Source: Nageia nagi (Eukaryota; Pinophyta). Taken from it: DNA of 64,000 nt. The notes under the pieces were generated by a model. That model made no database searches. It was not told the DNA's origin and worked only from the letters and a program-made list of their open reading frames with translations. Of this stretch, positions 34,004 to 47,247 are shown in pieces; position 1 is the first letter of the stretch; each line of letters begins with the position of its first letter. The translations under genes and the position numbers were made by a program. The DNA is taken from contig JBITNC010000001.1 in NCBI GenBank assembly GCA_050084985.1, positions 161,076,001 to 161,140,000 on the forward strand, in the 5' to 3' direction.

Positions 34004-34263
34004 TTTAATGTAATATTTTGAATTAGGGCACATAAGATTTATAACAAATATACAAATTATAATTTAAACCTTATTACTTTGACTTAAGAAAATTAACAAA
34101 ATTATCAAATTATGTCAAATGATGCCCTAGCTTGGTGCAAAATATTTAATTACTTAAGGAAATTATCAAATTATGCAAAAAATAGGAAGATCTCATACAA
34201 GTTTTCAATTACCTAAAATTAGGGCAATTTACTCAAGCAACCAAGCATGCACAGATTGAGGTG

Positions 34264-34668
34264 TGTTGGAAATTGTAGTGCAATATTATGTAATATTTTT
34301 CTTTAAATGTAAATTCACTTAATACTTAAAGTATCTTTAGATACCTTAAAGTATTCAAGGAATAAATATAGAAAAAGGAATAAATATAGAAACACCTTTA
34401 ACCTTACCCTTAGGTTAAAGGAAGGTTAAAGGGTGAGCTTCATTATGTACTTGATGAAGCATGGTAATGCTTATCTTGTAGAGTTGTAGAAATGCTCTTG
34501 TAGGAGCTTTATAGAAGAATTTTCGAGAATTTGTAAGAGAGTTCTCTTGTGAGAAGTAATATAATGATGGTTCAAAGTGGATGTACTTCTAAGAGATGGA
34601 AGAACCACTATACATTGTGTGTTCTCTTTTATGTGATTATTTCTTGCTTTGCTAGATGGATGAATGTA
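34264..34668 (+). repeat. Left LTR of nested element, 3' end missing
   Basis: Starts TGTTGGAAATTG and matches 36925-37339. The final 58 bp or so of the right LTR have no counterpart here, and no primer binding site follows, so a deletion has removed this junction. Confidence 0.8.
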
Positions 34669-35716
34669 ACTATTTTTTGGTTAAATTTTGTAAATTATTA
34701 AAAGGTAAATTCTTTTACGAAATTGTATATCTTGGATAAAACATTTTTAATCCTTTTGGATAAATTCATAGGTTATGTTTATAATCTTATGAGAATTAGT
34801 ACCAAATATTGCAATTTATCAAAAATTTCAATTGACTAATTTATCAAGTAAGATCAATTTTTGAAGGAAATAATGATTTTTTGTTACCTAGATATGCACA
34901 GAAGCACATTGTTAATTTGAAGCTTTGTTATGAGTATGCATAATGTGGGTTGCATAATATGATGTGCTTAGATGTGCATAAAATGAAAAGTTAAGTAAAA
35001 ATTTCTTTGAAATGTACTATCCTTATTGGTTGCATTGATTTATATTGCAAAAAATTTATTATGCTTAGTGTGCATTGAATTATGAAATTAATGATTCATA
35101 TGGAAACTCCTTTTATGCACATTGTTTGAAGTAAAAGTTTGTGCAACATTTTTTCAAACTATCTTCATTATTTTTTAATCCTATGTTGGATGATTTTTTT
35201 ATTTTTTATTTATGCACATATTCTTGTTTGTGCATATTAATCCTATGTTATATAAATTTTTTTTTGGTTGAACACAAATTCTTGTTGGAGTAAAATTTAT
35301 AAACTTTCTCAACATTGGAATAATTATGTTTTAATCCTTAAAATTTTTGTGCACATTGGATAATATACTTGTTGAAGTGCAAAGTTTTAAAAATTATTTT
35401 TTTCATAAGATTTATTGAGGATAATTTACTATTAATTAATTTTTTATAATAAAAATCTTTTCTTCAAAATAGAAATGTACAAGTACCTTTGGGAAGTGTA
35501 TGTTTCTTTTTACATTTGTAGAGATTAGTAATTGCAATAATTTTTTATAAAAAGTTACTCTAAAGAGAGAGTATAAAATCCAACTATACTTCCATTATTG
35601 GAAATTTTATCCATGTTTATGGTTTGATGCCACTATACTTATATGTTTGGAAAGTTTACCCATGTTGATGGATTATTTTTCATATTGCTACTTTTTAGTA
35701 AGTTGTAGTGTATGGA

Positions 35717-35830
35717 GTGGTTAAAAAGGTTTGCCCATCTCTATGACTACATTGTTGAAATGGTTAAAAAAGTTCTCCCTTCTCCATGATAACACATTAT
35801 TAGAATGGTTAAAAAGGTCTACCTTTCTCT
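35717..35830. repeat. Short tandem repeat, about 44 bp x 2.5
   Basis: The word tggttaaaaa(g/a)g occurs at 35718, 35761 and 35806, each followed by a similar tail (tttgcccatctc, ttctcccttctc, tctacctttctc). Confidence 0.75.
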
Positions 35831-36910
35831 AAAATTGTAATTTTTTGATGAAATTTGAATCCATATTGATGAATTAATGCTACCAAATTTTATAATGTGC
35901 ATCTTGACTAGTAGTATAGTTAAGTTGACATTTTGTAGTTTGTGCATCTTAACATGGTAATCAAGATGATATTTTATAATTTTTTCTTCATCTATGCTAC
36001 AATATTATTGAAGAAGAACTTAAACCTCAAATCAATATGTTAGTAAATAGATAAGAGCTTATGTATGTGGCTTATGCTTTGTTTTGTAAATTTTAGCTTT
36101 ATGTTTGGTCAAGTTGGCATTTGTGACTTAAAAATCTTAACTTGGTGGTTTAGCTAAGTTATTTTTTGATCATTTATGATATGGTTAAGATAACATGGTC
36201 ACATAAGTATTTATTTGGTGAAGTTATCATCAAAGGAGAGAATTAAATTATAAAATATTATGATATAATGACACCTTCATATACCCTCAACAAATACAAA
36301 ATAATAATTTAAAACAAACAAACACAAAAATCAAAAATCAATTTTTTTTAATAACGATTGATGATATTTTTCATATCTTTGGTTGAGAATGCATTTAAAT
36401 CATTTGGTTTATTATGCATCTAATAGTGTTGTGCACATATAATATTATTGATATGGATGATACATTTTTATTTAGTATGCACATGTGATATATAGTTGAT
36501 GATGTATGTCATCTTTGATGTTGTGCATATATGATGACTTATTATATTATGATTAGTTTATGGATGATATTTATCTTATATGAAAGCATATGATGTATTT
36601 AATTGATCTTCTTTATGAGATACTTATAGCTTGGAGGTTTCTTCTTGAGGTTATAGGTTACTTTGAGTATGTAGGCTCATCATATCAACATGTTGTTGAA
36701 TGACTACTCTTGTAAAGAAACTATTTTTTGGTTAATGATTGTACTGTAAAATCATTTGTAAAGATGGTTAAGTAGTTGAGCCATTGTATAACCATCTATA
36801 TTCTATTACTTTTTTAAATATATAAAAGTTTTCATCTCCACTTGTATCTCTATAGAGGAGAACTCTCTCTTACTCTTTCTCTTTTTCTTTTTGACTCTCT
36901 ACCCAATACT

Positions 36911-36924
36911 GCATTAAGGGGGAA
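36911..36924 (+). promoter_or_regulatory. Polypurine tract of nested element
   Basis: gcattaagggggaa immediately precedes the right LTR (TGTTAAAAATTG at 36925). Near-identical to the tract at 12522-12535. Confidence 0.75.
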
Positions 36925-37397
36925 TGTTAAAAATTGTAATGTAATATTGTGTAATATTTATCTTTAAATGTAAATTCACTTAATACTTAAAGTGTCTTTA
37001 GATACTTTAAATCATTAAAAGAATAAATATAGAAATACATTTAACCTTACCCTTGGGTTAAAAGGAGATTAAAGGGTGGGTTTCTTCTTATAAATAGAGA
37101 GGTACCCCTCTCATTATGTACTTGATGAAGCATGGTAATACTTGTCTTATAAAGTTATAAGAATGCTCTTGTAAGAGCTTTGTAGAAGAATTATTGAGAA
37201 TTTGTAAGAGACTTCTCTTTTGAGAAGTAATAGAATGATGGTTCATAGTGGATATACTCCCAAGAGATGGAGGAACCATTATACATTGTATGTTCTCTTT
37301 TGTGTGATTATTTATTTCTTTGCTAGATGGATGAATGTTAGATTTGTTGAAAAAACTTTAAGAAGATCTTGGTTTATGGAATCCTTCAATTCCATCA
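36925..37397 (+). repeat. Right LTR of nested element
   Basis: 473 bp, TGTTAAAAAT ... TTCCATCA, followed by AGGTG. TATAAATA at 37089-37096 is in element orientation. Confidence 0.88.
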
Positions 37398-37459
37398 AGG
37401 TGAAATAATTGAGACTAAAATATGCAAAATAGGGTTTCTCCATAGTTTTTTTATCCTTT

Positions 37460-37612
<153 letters not shown>

Positions 37613-38112
37613 CATGTGCTCAAAAAAGGAGATTTAAAATATATCATAACATGATTTCAAGTGAGGTGCTCATCTCCCTTTTATAATGACCATGGATAAG
37701 TCATTTTTCTAATTTATGGTTGGTTGATCCAACCTAGATATAAAATCACTACTACTTAAATTGACCTTCCTAAATTAGGCATCTAACTTTGAGAAGTAAA
37801 CAAGGTCCTTAAGTTACAAATATGATTCTTACTTAATATTAAAATAATAGAGTCCTAATTTGATTAAAAATAACTCTAACACACCTAGAGGTGTGATGCC
37901 CATCTTTGAAGTGGCTAATTCTTAGTTTTTGCACCTAATAATGAGGTGCACATCATCATAGGGTAAAAATATGATTTTTATGTATCCCATCGATATAATA
38001 CTATTAAAAAATATAAAAATAATCCTAATTTATTAGAAAAATACAATGAAGAATATTGTCCCATCTCAAAAGGAATAGAAAAATGAAATTACTTTAATTT
38101 TGGAATATTACA

Positions 38113-38857
38113 ATTTTGTCCTTTCAAAATTATTTTTCCTCAAGCAATTCAAGGGTACATGTGTAGTAACCAACTCTTTCTTCTTTCCACATTATCTTTA
38201 AGTGTTTATGAGAGATAAAGCTTCAAGTATTCTTTTCCAAAGTTTTGGCTGATATTTATCTTCAAAACTTTAAGTGTCTTATATATACAAGGGTGAAGTA
38301 TAATCTTCACCATCTTACCATGAGCATATATGAAATCCACTAACTTATGTGAGTTAGAAAATCTCTCACCTATTTCTTCATATTTGTAGGGATATTCAAT
38401 GTATAAAATCATGCTTCAAACTTCCTTATGCTACTATCCTAACTTTGATTCATACATAAATTACTGAATCACATATCCATGTGGGGAAATCTCTTCAGGG
38501 CTCAACATCACTTCTCCAAGATAGAAAATGGCTAGGTGAAATCCTTCAAGGATACTTTAATGGTTGAAACTTTGTATTTGATATTAATGCCACATTTACC
38601 ATTTCAAAATGGTAGATCTATGTCACATAGGATGATCACAAGCTCAAATGATTCCCTCCCAAGATCAACAAACTTTCTCAACTATAAAATCTTTCATTAA
38701 CATTGTAAGGATCAACTTTTAGGGATGAATGAACTAATACCACTATAATTTATTATTTGATCTCCAATCTCTAATGGATCTCCATAGGGTGGTAAGATCT
38801 AGCCTCTTCTTCAATTAACTTCCCAACAAGTTGGCAAGATCAAGGCTCTAATACCAT
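38113..38857 (-). other. Interior of short LTR element
   Basis: 745 bp. The minus-strand primer binding site TGGTATTAGAGCC is at 38844-38856, one base from the right LTR. Near the left LTR the minus strand has GAAAGGACAAAA as a weak purine tract. No gene motif; the 68-codon frame at 38206-38412 resembles nothing I know. Confidence 0.75.
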
Positions 38858-39944
38858 TGTAATATTTTGAGATAAGGTACGTAAGATTTATAATAAATAC
38901 ACAAATTCTAATTTAAACCTTATTACTCTGAACATAAGTAAATTAGCAAAATTAGTAAATTGTACCAAAAAGTGCCCTAGCTTAGTGTAGAATATTTAAT
39001 TAACAAAATATGCCAAAAATAGGATAATCTTGAATAAGAGTTCAATTACTCAAAATTAGGGCAATTTAATCAAGTGACCAAGCATGTACAAATTGAGGTC
39101 AAATAATTGAGATAAAATATGTAATAAATACCAATAATTTCAAAGATATCCAACAAACCAATAATGTGACCTCAAAATATCTCCAAGTGGATGATGCCTC
39201 ACTAGGGAGCTAAGAACACCATAATAAAGATGCCAAAATCATACCAAACTATCTCCTTGAGCTAGACATCTCACTCCTAGGGGTAAGGATGGATTTTGGG
39301 ATCCACTCTTCACCTTCAAATATGAACTACTAGGGTAGATTTTCACTCAAATTGCTTCAAGGATATCTGAGGCTAATTTTATGAATAAGTATGGCACCAA
39401 GGCCTAGTTGCCAACTTGAAGGTTTTTTTTTGCAAGATGTGGTTTCTTTGCAGAGGTCATCCTTTGAGAGAGAGAGAAACATTCTTTCAAGTGAGGTGCT
39501 CATCTCCCCTTTATAGTGACCATGGAGAAATTCTTTTTCTAGTTTATGGTTGGCCAACCCAACCCGAACACAGAATCACTCCTAATTAATAAATAGACTT
39601 TCCTAAATTAAGCATTTACCTTTGAGGAGTAAACAAGGTCCCCAAATTACAAATATGGCCCATAATTGATATTATTATAATAAATACTCCTAATTTGACT
39701 AAAAATAACTCTAACACACCTAAAGGTGTTACTTCCACCCTTGAAGTGCTCAATTTCTAGTTTTTGCACCCAAGAATGAGGTCCACATCATCATAGGATA
39801 AAAGTATGATTTTTGTGTCCCACCAACACCAAACTATAAAAAAATATAAAAATAATCCTAAATATTTAGAAAAGCACAATGAAGAAGATGGTCCCATCTC
39901 AAAAGAAATGGAAAAACTAAACAATTTAATTTTGGAGTATTACA
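38858..39944 (-). repeat. Right (5') LTR of short-interior element
   Basis: 1087 bp, starting TGTAATATTTTGA and ending GGAGTATTACA. Minus-strand TATA box TATAAAGG at 39508-39515. It contains the empty version of the site where 34264-37397 inserted. Confidence 0.92.
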
Positions 39945-39949
39945 TTTAA

Positions 39950-40480
39950 ATCTTTTATATTTTAAATTATCATTTAAGAGTATATTTATTAGTGTTATCC
40001 ATGTAAATATATCATTTTTTCCATTTTTAAATTGTTTTCTTAATTTCTATTAATCATTCCTTTGGAAATTTTATGATTTTATATCTATAATTTATTTGTT
40101 ATATTTTAAACTCCTTATTTATTTAAATAAAGGTTATTCAATTTTAACCTAGCTACCTAAGCCTACATAGGTAGCGTAGAACCATAAAACCATGGGAAGG
40201 ATTTTGAACTCAATCATCCACTACAAAAATTATCCACTTTACTAATCCACCTTTTTTTTGAATGATTAGGGTTATATTATGAACACTAAATCATACAAAA
40301 GGTGATACAAGGGTCTTAAAAAAATAAATCACATTGATCTTTCATCTAGTAGGATAATTAACAAAATAAGCCTATACCAAACACATGGTATGAAATTAAA
40401 ACTACAAGTTAATTAGTTGAGTCGATAAGAAAACAACAATAAAACACCATCACTAGTGTTAAACATCAACATATGCATTC
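39950..40480. other. No recognisable gene
   Basis: AT-rich. Apart from the small inverted pair around cctacataggtagcg (40171-40185) I see nothing. Confidence 0.35.
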
Positions 40481-41150
40481 AATGCCATTAGGAAGTGGGT
40501 GGAGTATTGGCCAATGGAGTGCTAGTTAGTACAAATACAACCACCTCATTAATGGTTTTAGGAGGATCCATCATATTTTTATTATGCTTTCAAACATTGG
40601 AGGGAATTTGTGGCCAATGTGTGTTATCAAGCATTTCATGAATCTTGTACCAATTCTGCTCATATAGCGCATGCTCAATAGTAAATAAATGAGAAACCCA
40701 TCCATTAACTGCCATTCCATTTATTATAGAATTATTTATATCTTTCTCACCACCAAAAATACCATGTCAACCATTATCATCTCCATCAGTTCATCTACCC
40801 CAACCATCATTATGATGAGATAAGCTTGGATGATTACCGTAGATAGAAATTTGATGAGGGGAGCTAGGGAAATATTCCCACCCATGAGCACTTTACATAG
40901 GTGGAGGATATGGAACCCAAGTATCATGATGAGACTGGTGAGATGTGCAGGTAGAGCTCTGGTCCTACTCCCTAGGGGGATATTGACAATGTTATCTCAA
41001 TTACGAGCATTCTTATTATATTGGTTTAGGAGAAATATGACTCATCGAGCATGGAGCATTGCTCTAGTGGTTGATGAGCTCTTATAGGTGGATGACATAC
41101 AAAGAAACCTTGTTGACAATCATATCAATTTGTTGATAATGAATATACTT
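40480..41150 (-). pseudogene. Decayed reading frame, unknown, Pro/His/Gln-rich then Trp-rich
   Basis: A minus-strand frame can be followed from about 41150 to 40490 with one frame change near 41040. The upstream part reads QQGFFVCHPPIRAHQPLEQ. After the shift it is rich in Pro, His, Gln and Ser (SHQSHHDTWVPYPPP) and then reads HGIFGGEKDINNSIINGMAV and NWYKIHEMLDNTHWPQIP. Every in-frame stop is TAA, TAG or TGA at a place where one transition gives Gln or Trp. I do not recognise the family. No intron is needed to read it. Confidence 0.45.
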
Positions 41151-42560
41151 TTGTGCATTGTCTTGGAATCCCTTTTATTTCTATACATCATCAAGATTCT
41201 TCAATATTAAACTATGATATAAGACAATGATATTATTGAAGCCAAGGTCTTATATATTAAAGTAATGTGTATCTACTTCTAAGTTCATAACATGTTGTCC
41301 TATAAAGTGATTATCATTTCCATAGTAAACTAATACAACAAATCATAATGAATTTAATTAATTATTTGGCTTCCTTCCTTATTTTATTTTAAGACATGAG
41401 TCAAAGATATCCTTTATTTCAAAATAAGATCTTAAAAATTCCAACAATACATAAGCATTAATTAGGTCATGAACTATTTTATGCTATAGTTTATGAACTC
41501 CTAATGATCATATTTTTGTTCTTACACAAATATCCTACTAAATACATCCAATAGTATACCTTGGTTACATGAAATACAATTTGATCATATATGAGTTTTC
41601 TATACATATAAAGTTTGATGGGTTTACAAATAGCATTACCACATGTTAAAAATTCATCACAATGATCAATTATATCACAAAAGATATTACAACTAAACAT
41701 GTTGTAATCTTAATTATTAAGCAGGTCATGGAATACATCATACTATAATATTTTTAAAACTTATATCAAAATGATCTACAAGGCTATATTCAATACATTT
41801 ATTTCCATGTAAGTTTCCAAATAAATAACATATAGATTTTGCTAAGTTTATAATTTGTAATACACCATGTACAAATTTATCATAAGAGGTCTTAAAATTG
41901 TCCTTAACACTTGATGAATCTTCTTGGCATCTCCATATTTACCCATACATCCAAAGGAACTAATATTCATAGGTGCAAGTACTAGGAAGAGGTTAGGATT
42001 TATTAAGGACCGTGACAACTCTTTTTGATAATGAAATGAAACCTACTCCTAGATGCAACACATCTCATTTCATTCCATTTGTCATAATTACACAAATCCA
42101 TTCGAGAATATATTAATCACCACTCCATTCTTGTTCTTAGGAGGTTTTATGTTCTCATTAGAACTACCTCCCTTCCTTGATCATGGAGTAGTCCAATTTT
42201 TATTTCATATCAAAAGTAAAATTACACTATTTAGTCCAATCATAATATCATCTCCATGCAATAGTTCAATTTAATAAAATCCAATTCATCTCAAAAAGTA
42301 AACTTTGTAGTTTATTAAATACAAAAATCTAATCCTTACAAATTGATAATTTATCATTATGAGTAATAATACCCTTATTAGACCCCATTCATTTATTTCA
42401 TTCATTATATTATAAATGTTCATCAAAATTATCTAAACTCATTGTTTGTCTTCACAATTTCATACAAAAAGTTTTCTCATTCACACCTTTGATATACCAC
42501 CATAAAAAAAATACAAATTCAATTTATCCATTACCAATATAATAAAATAGATGCAAACTA
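41151..42560. other. AT-rich, no recognisable gene
   Basis: Short chance frames only (for example 41491-41700 and 42053-42274), with no motif. Confidence 0.35.
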
Positions 42561-45489
42561 ACTATTTCTAAAATTGAAGGTAGAAAAAAAAGGCTTCAAG
42601 AAGGCTTATGGTCGCAGTCATGTCTAGAGGCGGCTAGAGTGGATAAAAGTATTTCAATATCAAAAGGAATACATCCCAAAATTAATACTTCTCACATGTT
42701 AGAATCGGGTCATACATTTATCAAACATGGTCGAGTGTGTACATATCAGATTCGCACCTAACAAAGTGGCTCCAAACCAAATGTTTTGTAAGGTAAGATC
42801 ATAAGATCCAGGCCTCTTCTATCTAGCCCAAACAAATAAAAAATTATTTCAATAACCATCCCAGGCGTCGTCAGAAAGGAAATGAATTAAAGGCTGTTGA
42901 AAATAAAATTTGACTTTTAAAAGAGACATGTTTATATAACATTCCATAATTAATTAAAATTAAGATCTTCACTATGTGAATAAAAGAAACAGGACACAAT
43001 AGATACGACTCCCTCTACTGCCATTTGTCAGGAAGGAGTAATTATCAGGAACCCATAGGTGCTCAGCATGGCAGGAAAACTCTACGACTTGACCTTAAAA
43101 AAATAAACATTTGTATAAAAAAATGGCTTACGACTTAGCACACCTTAAGACTTCAAAAAATTGAGGATTTGAGTCATGATCGATATCACGCCTGCTAACT
43201 CGCAGCGTGTACCAATCAGGCATTAGTAATTTAGAAACTTCATATATCATCTTTCAACATCGTTAGTTTGTATTGAAACCATACATCCCAGAAGGTTTCG
43301 TTGAGGAGGAAGCCTACTCACTTAGCATCGAGAAATATTTTGTTATGCTTTAGTCTACTTATGTTACGACTCCATCAAACGCATCAGAAACAAGGTATTG
43401 AATGCTGATATAAAATCGTATACTCCAATAACTAGTAAAAAGTTTCCTTCAGTGTGTTGGTATGCTAAAGAGACCTCATGCCATCTAGTGGGGCAGTAAA
43501 ATACCAAGATATCAAAACATTTCTTAATCCACAACGTCACACAGGCCGACCAATAATACATGCGTGGTTGGTCTAGGACAAAATAACAGCAAACTAAACA
43601 TTGACTTTTAGCTAATTGTCATACTCCTTTTCAACAGGAGAAGGAGAAAATACATTCTAGAGAGATCATATATCCCCAAACCTTGGTTTTCCTGTCTCTA
43701 CGTTATAGGGTTGGATCCAACTTTGCAAAACTCTGAAATGATCTTTCCAAACTTACACAATCTCATCTAAAATGCAAACGAAGACGCAGGGTAACCTTCA
43801 GAATCCAACCAGATACAAAATGATAGATTCTCGGACCTTAGCTAATATGGCCTCATTCTCAAGAGGGTTCCCAACAACGTAGCAAAATAATTCCATATTC
43901 GTGGAATAATTAACAAAATCCCCATGATCATTAAATCTAGCAGGTTTGGGAAGCTTTTTAGGAAATATAAGAGTGGTTAGGCGCAGGAGTGTGGGAAGAG
44001 CGGGGTGTCAGACCCTGACTTCCCAAGTAATTCCAGTGATAGTTCAATAATATCCATAATATTATATTTATTTTGAAAATGCTCTTTCACCACAGTTTAT
44101 AATATAAAATAAAATAACACTATATATTCACATGCCAAGAAGTTTAGTATTAAATTTAACTGCTCTTCAACTTAAATCAACATTCTTAAATGTTTATACT
44201 TATGACATTCATCAAATAATTAGACTAAGATTTTAGCAACTAGAGGTTAAAATGTAGAAAGAGCATCTCGTATTTAATATTGGATAATTAAGAAGAGATG
44301 AGCTCCTTTTCTTATGAGTTCCAAAGTCAATTTGAATTGAGGGAGCAAGGGATGTATTTTCTTCAAAGTCCCTAAGGTATTTATAAGAAAAAATAACATA
44401 ATACTCCCAAATAGATTACTGTTGAACCACTTCAATGTTTTTGCTCATGGGAGACATGGAAGCTTTAATTTTATGATGAGATTTAATCAATTTTTGTTTG
44501 TAAGCCTCAAGACTCAAATAGTTTCTCAATTATTTCATATATCTCATGCGAAATTCCAAGATATATGGGAAAGAGAAATATTTAAGTTGTAGGGTAGCTT
44601 AATAATTCTTTGTCACCTCATTCTTAAATATTGTTTTTTGCCCATCCTAAATTATCGCAAGTAAGAATTAAATACCTTAGTGAAAATTTTAAATCTAGGT
44701 ATCTAAAATATTTTATTGCAATATTCTATGTCATTAATTAATTCTCCATGTAAATTAAAATGCACCATAAATATTTATGCTTACAAGTTTACCTGTGGAG
44801 ATCGCCCATGAAATGCAACTATATGATTTACAGTAGTCCCTGTGGGCTGCCAGTGATTCAACGATCAATCATTTTCTCACTCTTACCAATCATTTCCTGT
44901 AACCAACTGATCTTTGATTTACTTGGATCTTCAATCTAACTCCCATGCTGAGTAACCTGTATCACAATAACCTCAAAGCCAAAATCAAACTGATATATAT
45001 ATATATATATAAAATTCATCTCATAATTTAAATTATTTCAAATCAAATTCAAATTTCTTCAAGGTATTTGGATCATAGGATATTTTATATGGACGGATTG
45101 TTCCATAATGAGACCGCCAACCTTCCAAAATAGCCATAACCTCTGGATGTCATGCAAGCTTTTTCAACATGTCTAGGGATTAATTTGATTCAATTAGGAG
45201 TGGGAATACCTAGTACAAAGAATGAAATGGACGCTCAGCATTGAATAGAAACCCTAATGGAGCTTAACTAGGCCACAACTTCTCTATGAACTCCCCCAAC
45301 TCCTCACATATGTAAAAACGAACACTAAACACCCAGAAGAATTCAACATAAGATGAGGAGAGATTTCTAAGATCACCAACATGCCTCTCTTCTTCTGCTA
45401 AAGCCCTCATCCAAGACTATCAAAATACAGACTCAAAAAGTAGTCCAGAATGATGGTAACACAACGCAAGAGAGATAAAGACTCTATGA
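42561..45489. other. Less AT-rich stretch, no gene recognised
   Basis: Base composition is more even here (for example 43000-44050) than in the surroundings, which fits less methylation-driven decay or a different origin. I find no conserved motif. A short TA run lies at 44994-45010. Part of 45100-45489 may be the decayed downstream end of the PPR gene. Confidence 0.3.
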
Positions 45490-46085
45490 GCGACTCTTAT
45501 CGTATATACGGCCCCCGTCATCTAGACCTGCACGATTGCAGCCAGTAGAACGTGCACAAAGGTTATGCTCTTAAGGTGGTTCCTAAATCCTTCATTAGAT
45601 CAAAGAGTTTAAACGCATCCTTGATGTAGGCTAGGAATTGCAGATCCTCCACTCCTAGCAGTCCATGGAACTATTTACATCACGAATCTTGTCAAATAAT
45701 CTACATGCCTTCTTTATGCTTCCACATTTTACGTACAAGTCTATCAGGGAACTCAAAGTCGATACATGCAGAGGAGTGCTGGCAAAGGATGCAAAGTCTA
45801 CCTTTACATTCTAGCATTTGCATTTATTTAAACAACTACAAGGTTCGATTAAAAAACCCAATTTATTCATTTCCTATGATCATTGTATTCCTTAAAATAC
45901 TGTCTGCATCACGCATCTTATCAAACAAACCATGCATTTCCTCCACGCTTCCATGCCACAATATTTTATGTAAACCATTTTCAACTACTCTTTGTTGCAT
46001 GTCCATATCCTCGTTTGGAACTCCCATGGCGCACATGCTGGTAGATTACTAGTAAAGAATATAGAGTTTGGCTTCGGTATAAAAA
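45490..46085 (-). pseudogene. PPR (pentatricopeptide repeat) gene remnant
   Basis: Minus strand, read from 46085 down: KPNSIFFTSNLPACAP (near 46030-46085), then a block ending GLFDKMRDADSIL (about 45890-45945), NTMIIGN and LFKQMQ-like words (45820-45890), STLSSLIDLYVKCGSIKKAC with RLFDKIRD (45680-45765), and AFKLFDLMKDLGTT (about 45580-45640) followed by ITFVHVLLAA. These follow the order of a plant PLS-class PPR protein (SALIDMYAKCGSIEDA, LFDKM, TFVSVLSAC). Such proteins bind organellar RNA. Stops and frameshifts are frequent. Most plant PPR genes lack introns, so this may be an ordinary gene relic or a retrocopy. Confidence 0.75.
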
Positions 46086-47247
46086 ATAAGAGCCCCCTCC
46101 TGTCCTTCCACGTTGATACTTTAACAACTTTTCCCCGTCATTTTCCCTATTGATACATGCCTACATCATTTAAAAAAATATTTCCATTCTCTGATCATTG
46201 CATACCCTAATCAAAGCCGAGAATCTACGAGAATGACCACTAACCCCTATATTTTAGTTGATTAAATAACAATGAAGAAACCATCTTCAACAAAAATCGT
46301 GAGAGAGGTTCAAACTGGGACATAGGAGTTTCTGAAATAATTATGGTCCACATAAATATCATAACTACTATATTATTTAAATACTTCCTTTTTTTCGAAA
46401 TTATTTATTTAGTATTAAACAACAAATACTTATTATCACCAATATCTTTCATGGATAAACTATTATTATTTAAACATATTAGTTAAATAATAATAATTCT
46501 TTAATAAATAATCATGTAGTCCAATATTAATACTAAGTTCAACATTAGATATCATTGGTGTTAAAATAATAAAATGTAAATCTACTTACATTTTTAATCA
46601 TCATTAACTATTATGACAATCTATTTTAAAGTCTATAGCTCTAATAATCAATAATGAAGATTATTAATAAGTTTTAGGAATTCAATAATATTTAAATCAC
46701 TATTTAAATATTAGTGGTCATCCTCAATCATTCTATTTGACTCCCAAAATATTTAATAACTAAACATTGTTTAGATATTTCAAGTAGATATAATAATTAT
46801 TTTACCTATGCAATTCATTGTACAGTGGATCTATACCAAAACCTTGCAAGACTCAAGGTGATTATCACATCAAGGTGAGAGTCATGATTTCTCAACTTCA
46901 AAAAATCATAAAAAATATTTCATATATACCACATTATATGAAACATCAACATCTTAATATACATCAACCATGTAAATCACATGCTTAAATCCTAAGTGGT
47001 TGTTCTAACTAACCACCATAAGATAATCAACAAGGGTTCCCAAAAGTTGGTACCTAAAAGGAAAGAAGGTCACTAACCAAAATGGACACATTTCCACTTG
47101 TAAGGTATATCCCACTACTAGCAAACATTTATAGCCCCAGTTAGGACTAACCCCTCAATCCTACTACAACCTTGCTCTTGTACTACTACTTAGGTGTCCA
47201 TATCCCTAGCCCTAGTAGAGGATACTACAATCAACCAAGATTCATAT
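46086..47247. other. No recognisable gene
   Basis: AT-rich stretch rich in short TAAT and ATTTA words. No conserved reading frame. Confidence 0.35.

Larger units (their letters stand above)
34264..37397 (+). mobile_element. Non-autonomous LTR element nested in an LTR
   Basis: Plus-strand element flanked by AGGTG (34259-34263 and 37398-37402). LTRs at 34264-34668 (lacking its last part) and 36925-37397. The paralogous LTR has an uninterrupted ttgaggtcaaataattgag at the matching point near 39095, confirming the boundary. The interior of about 2.25 kb has no recognisable gene. Its 3' interior and LTRs are related to the copia element ending at 13044. Confidence 0.9.
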
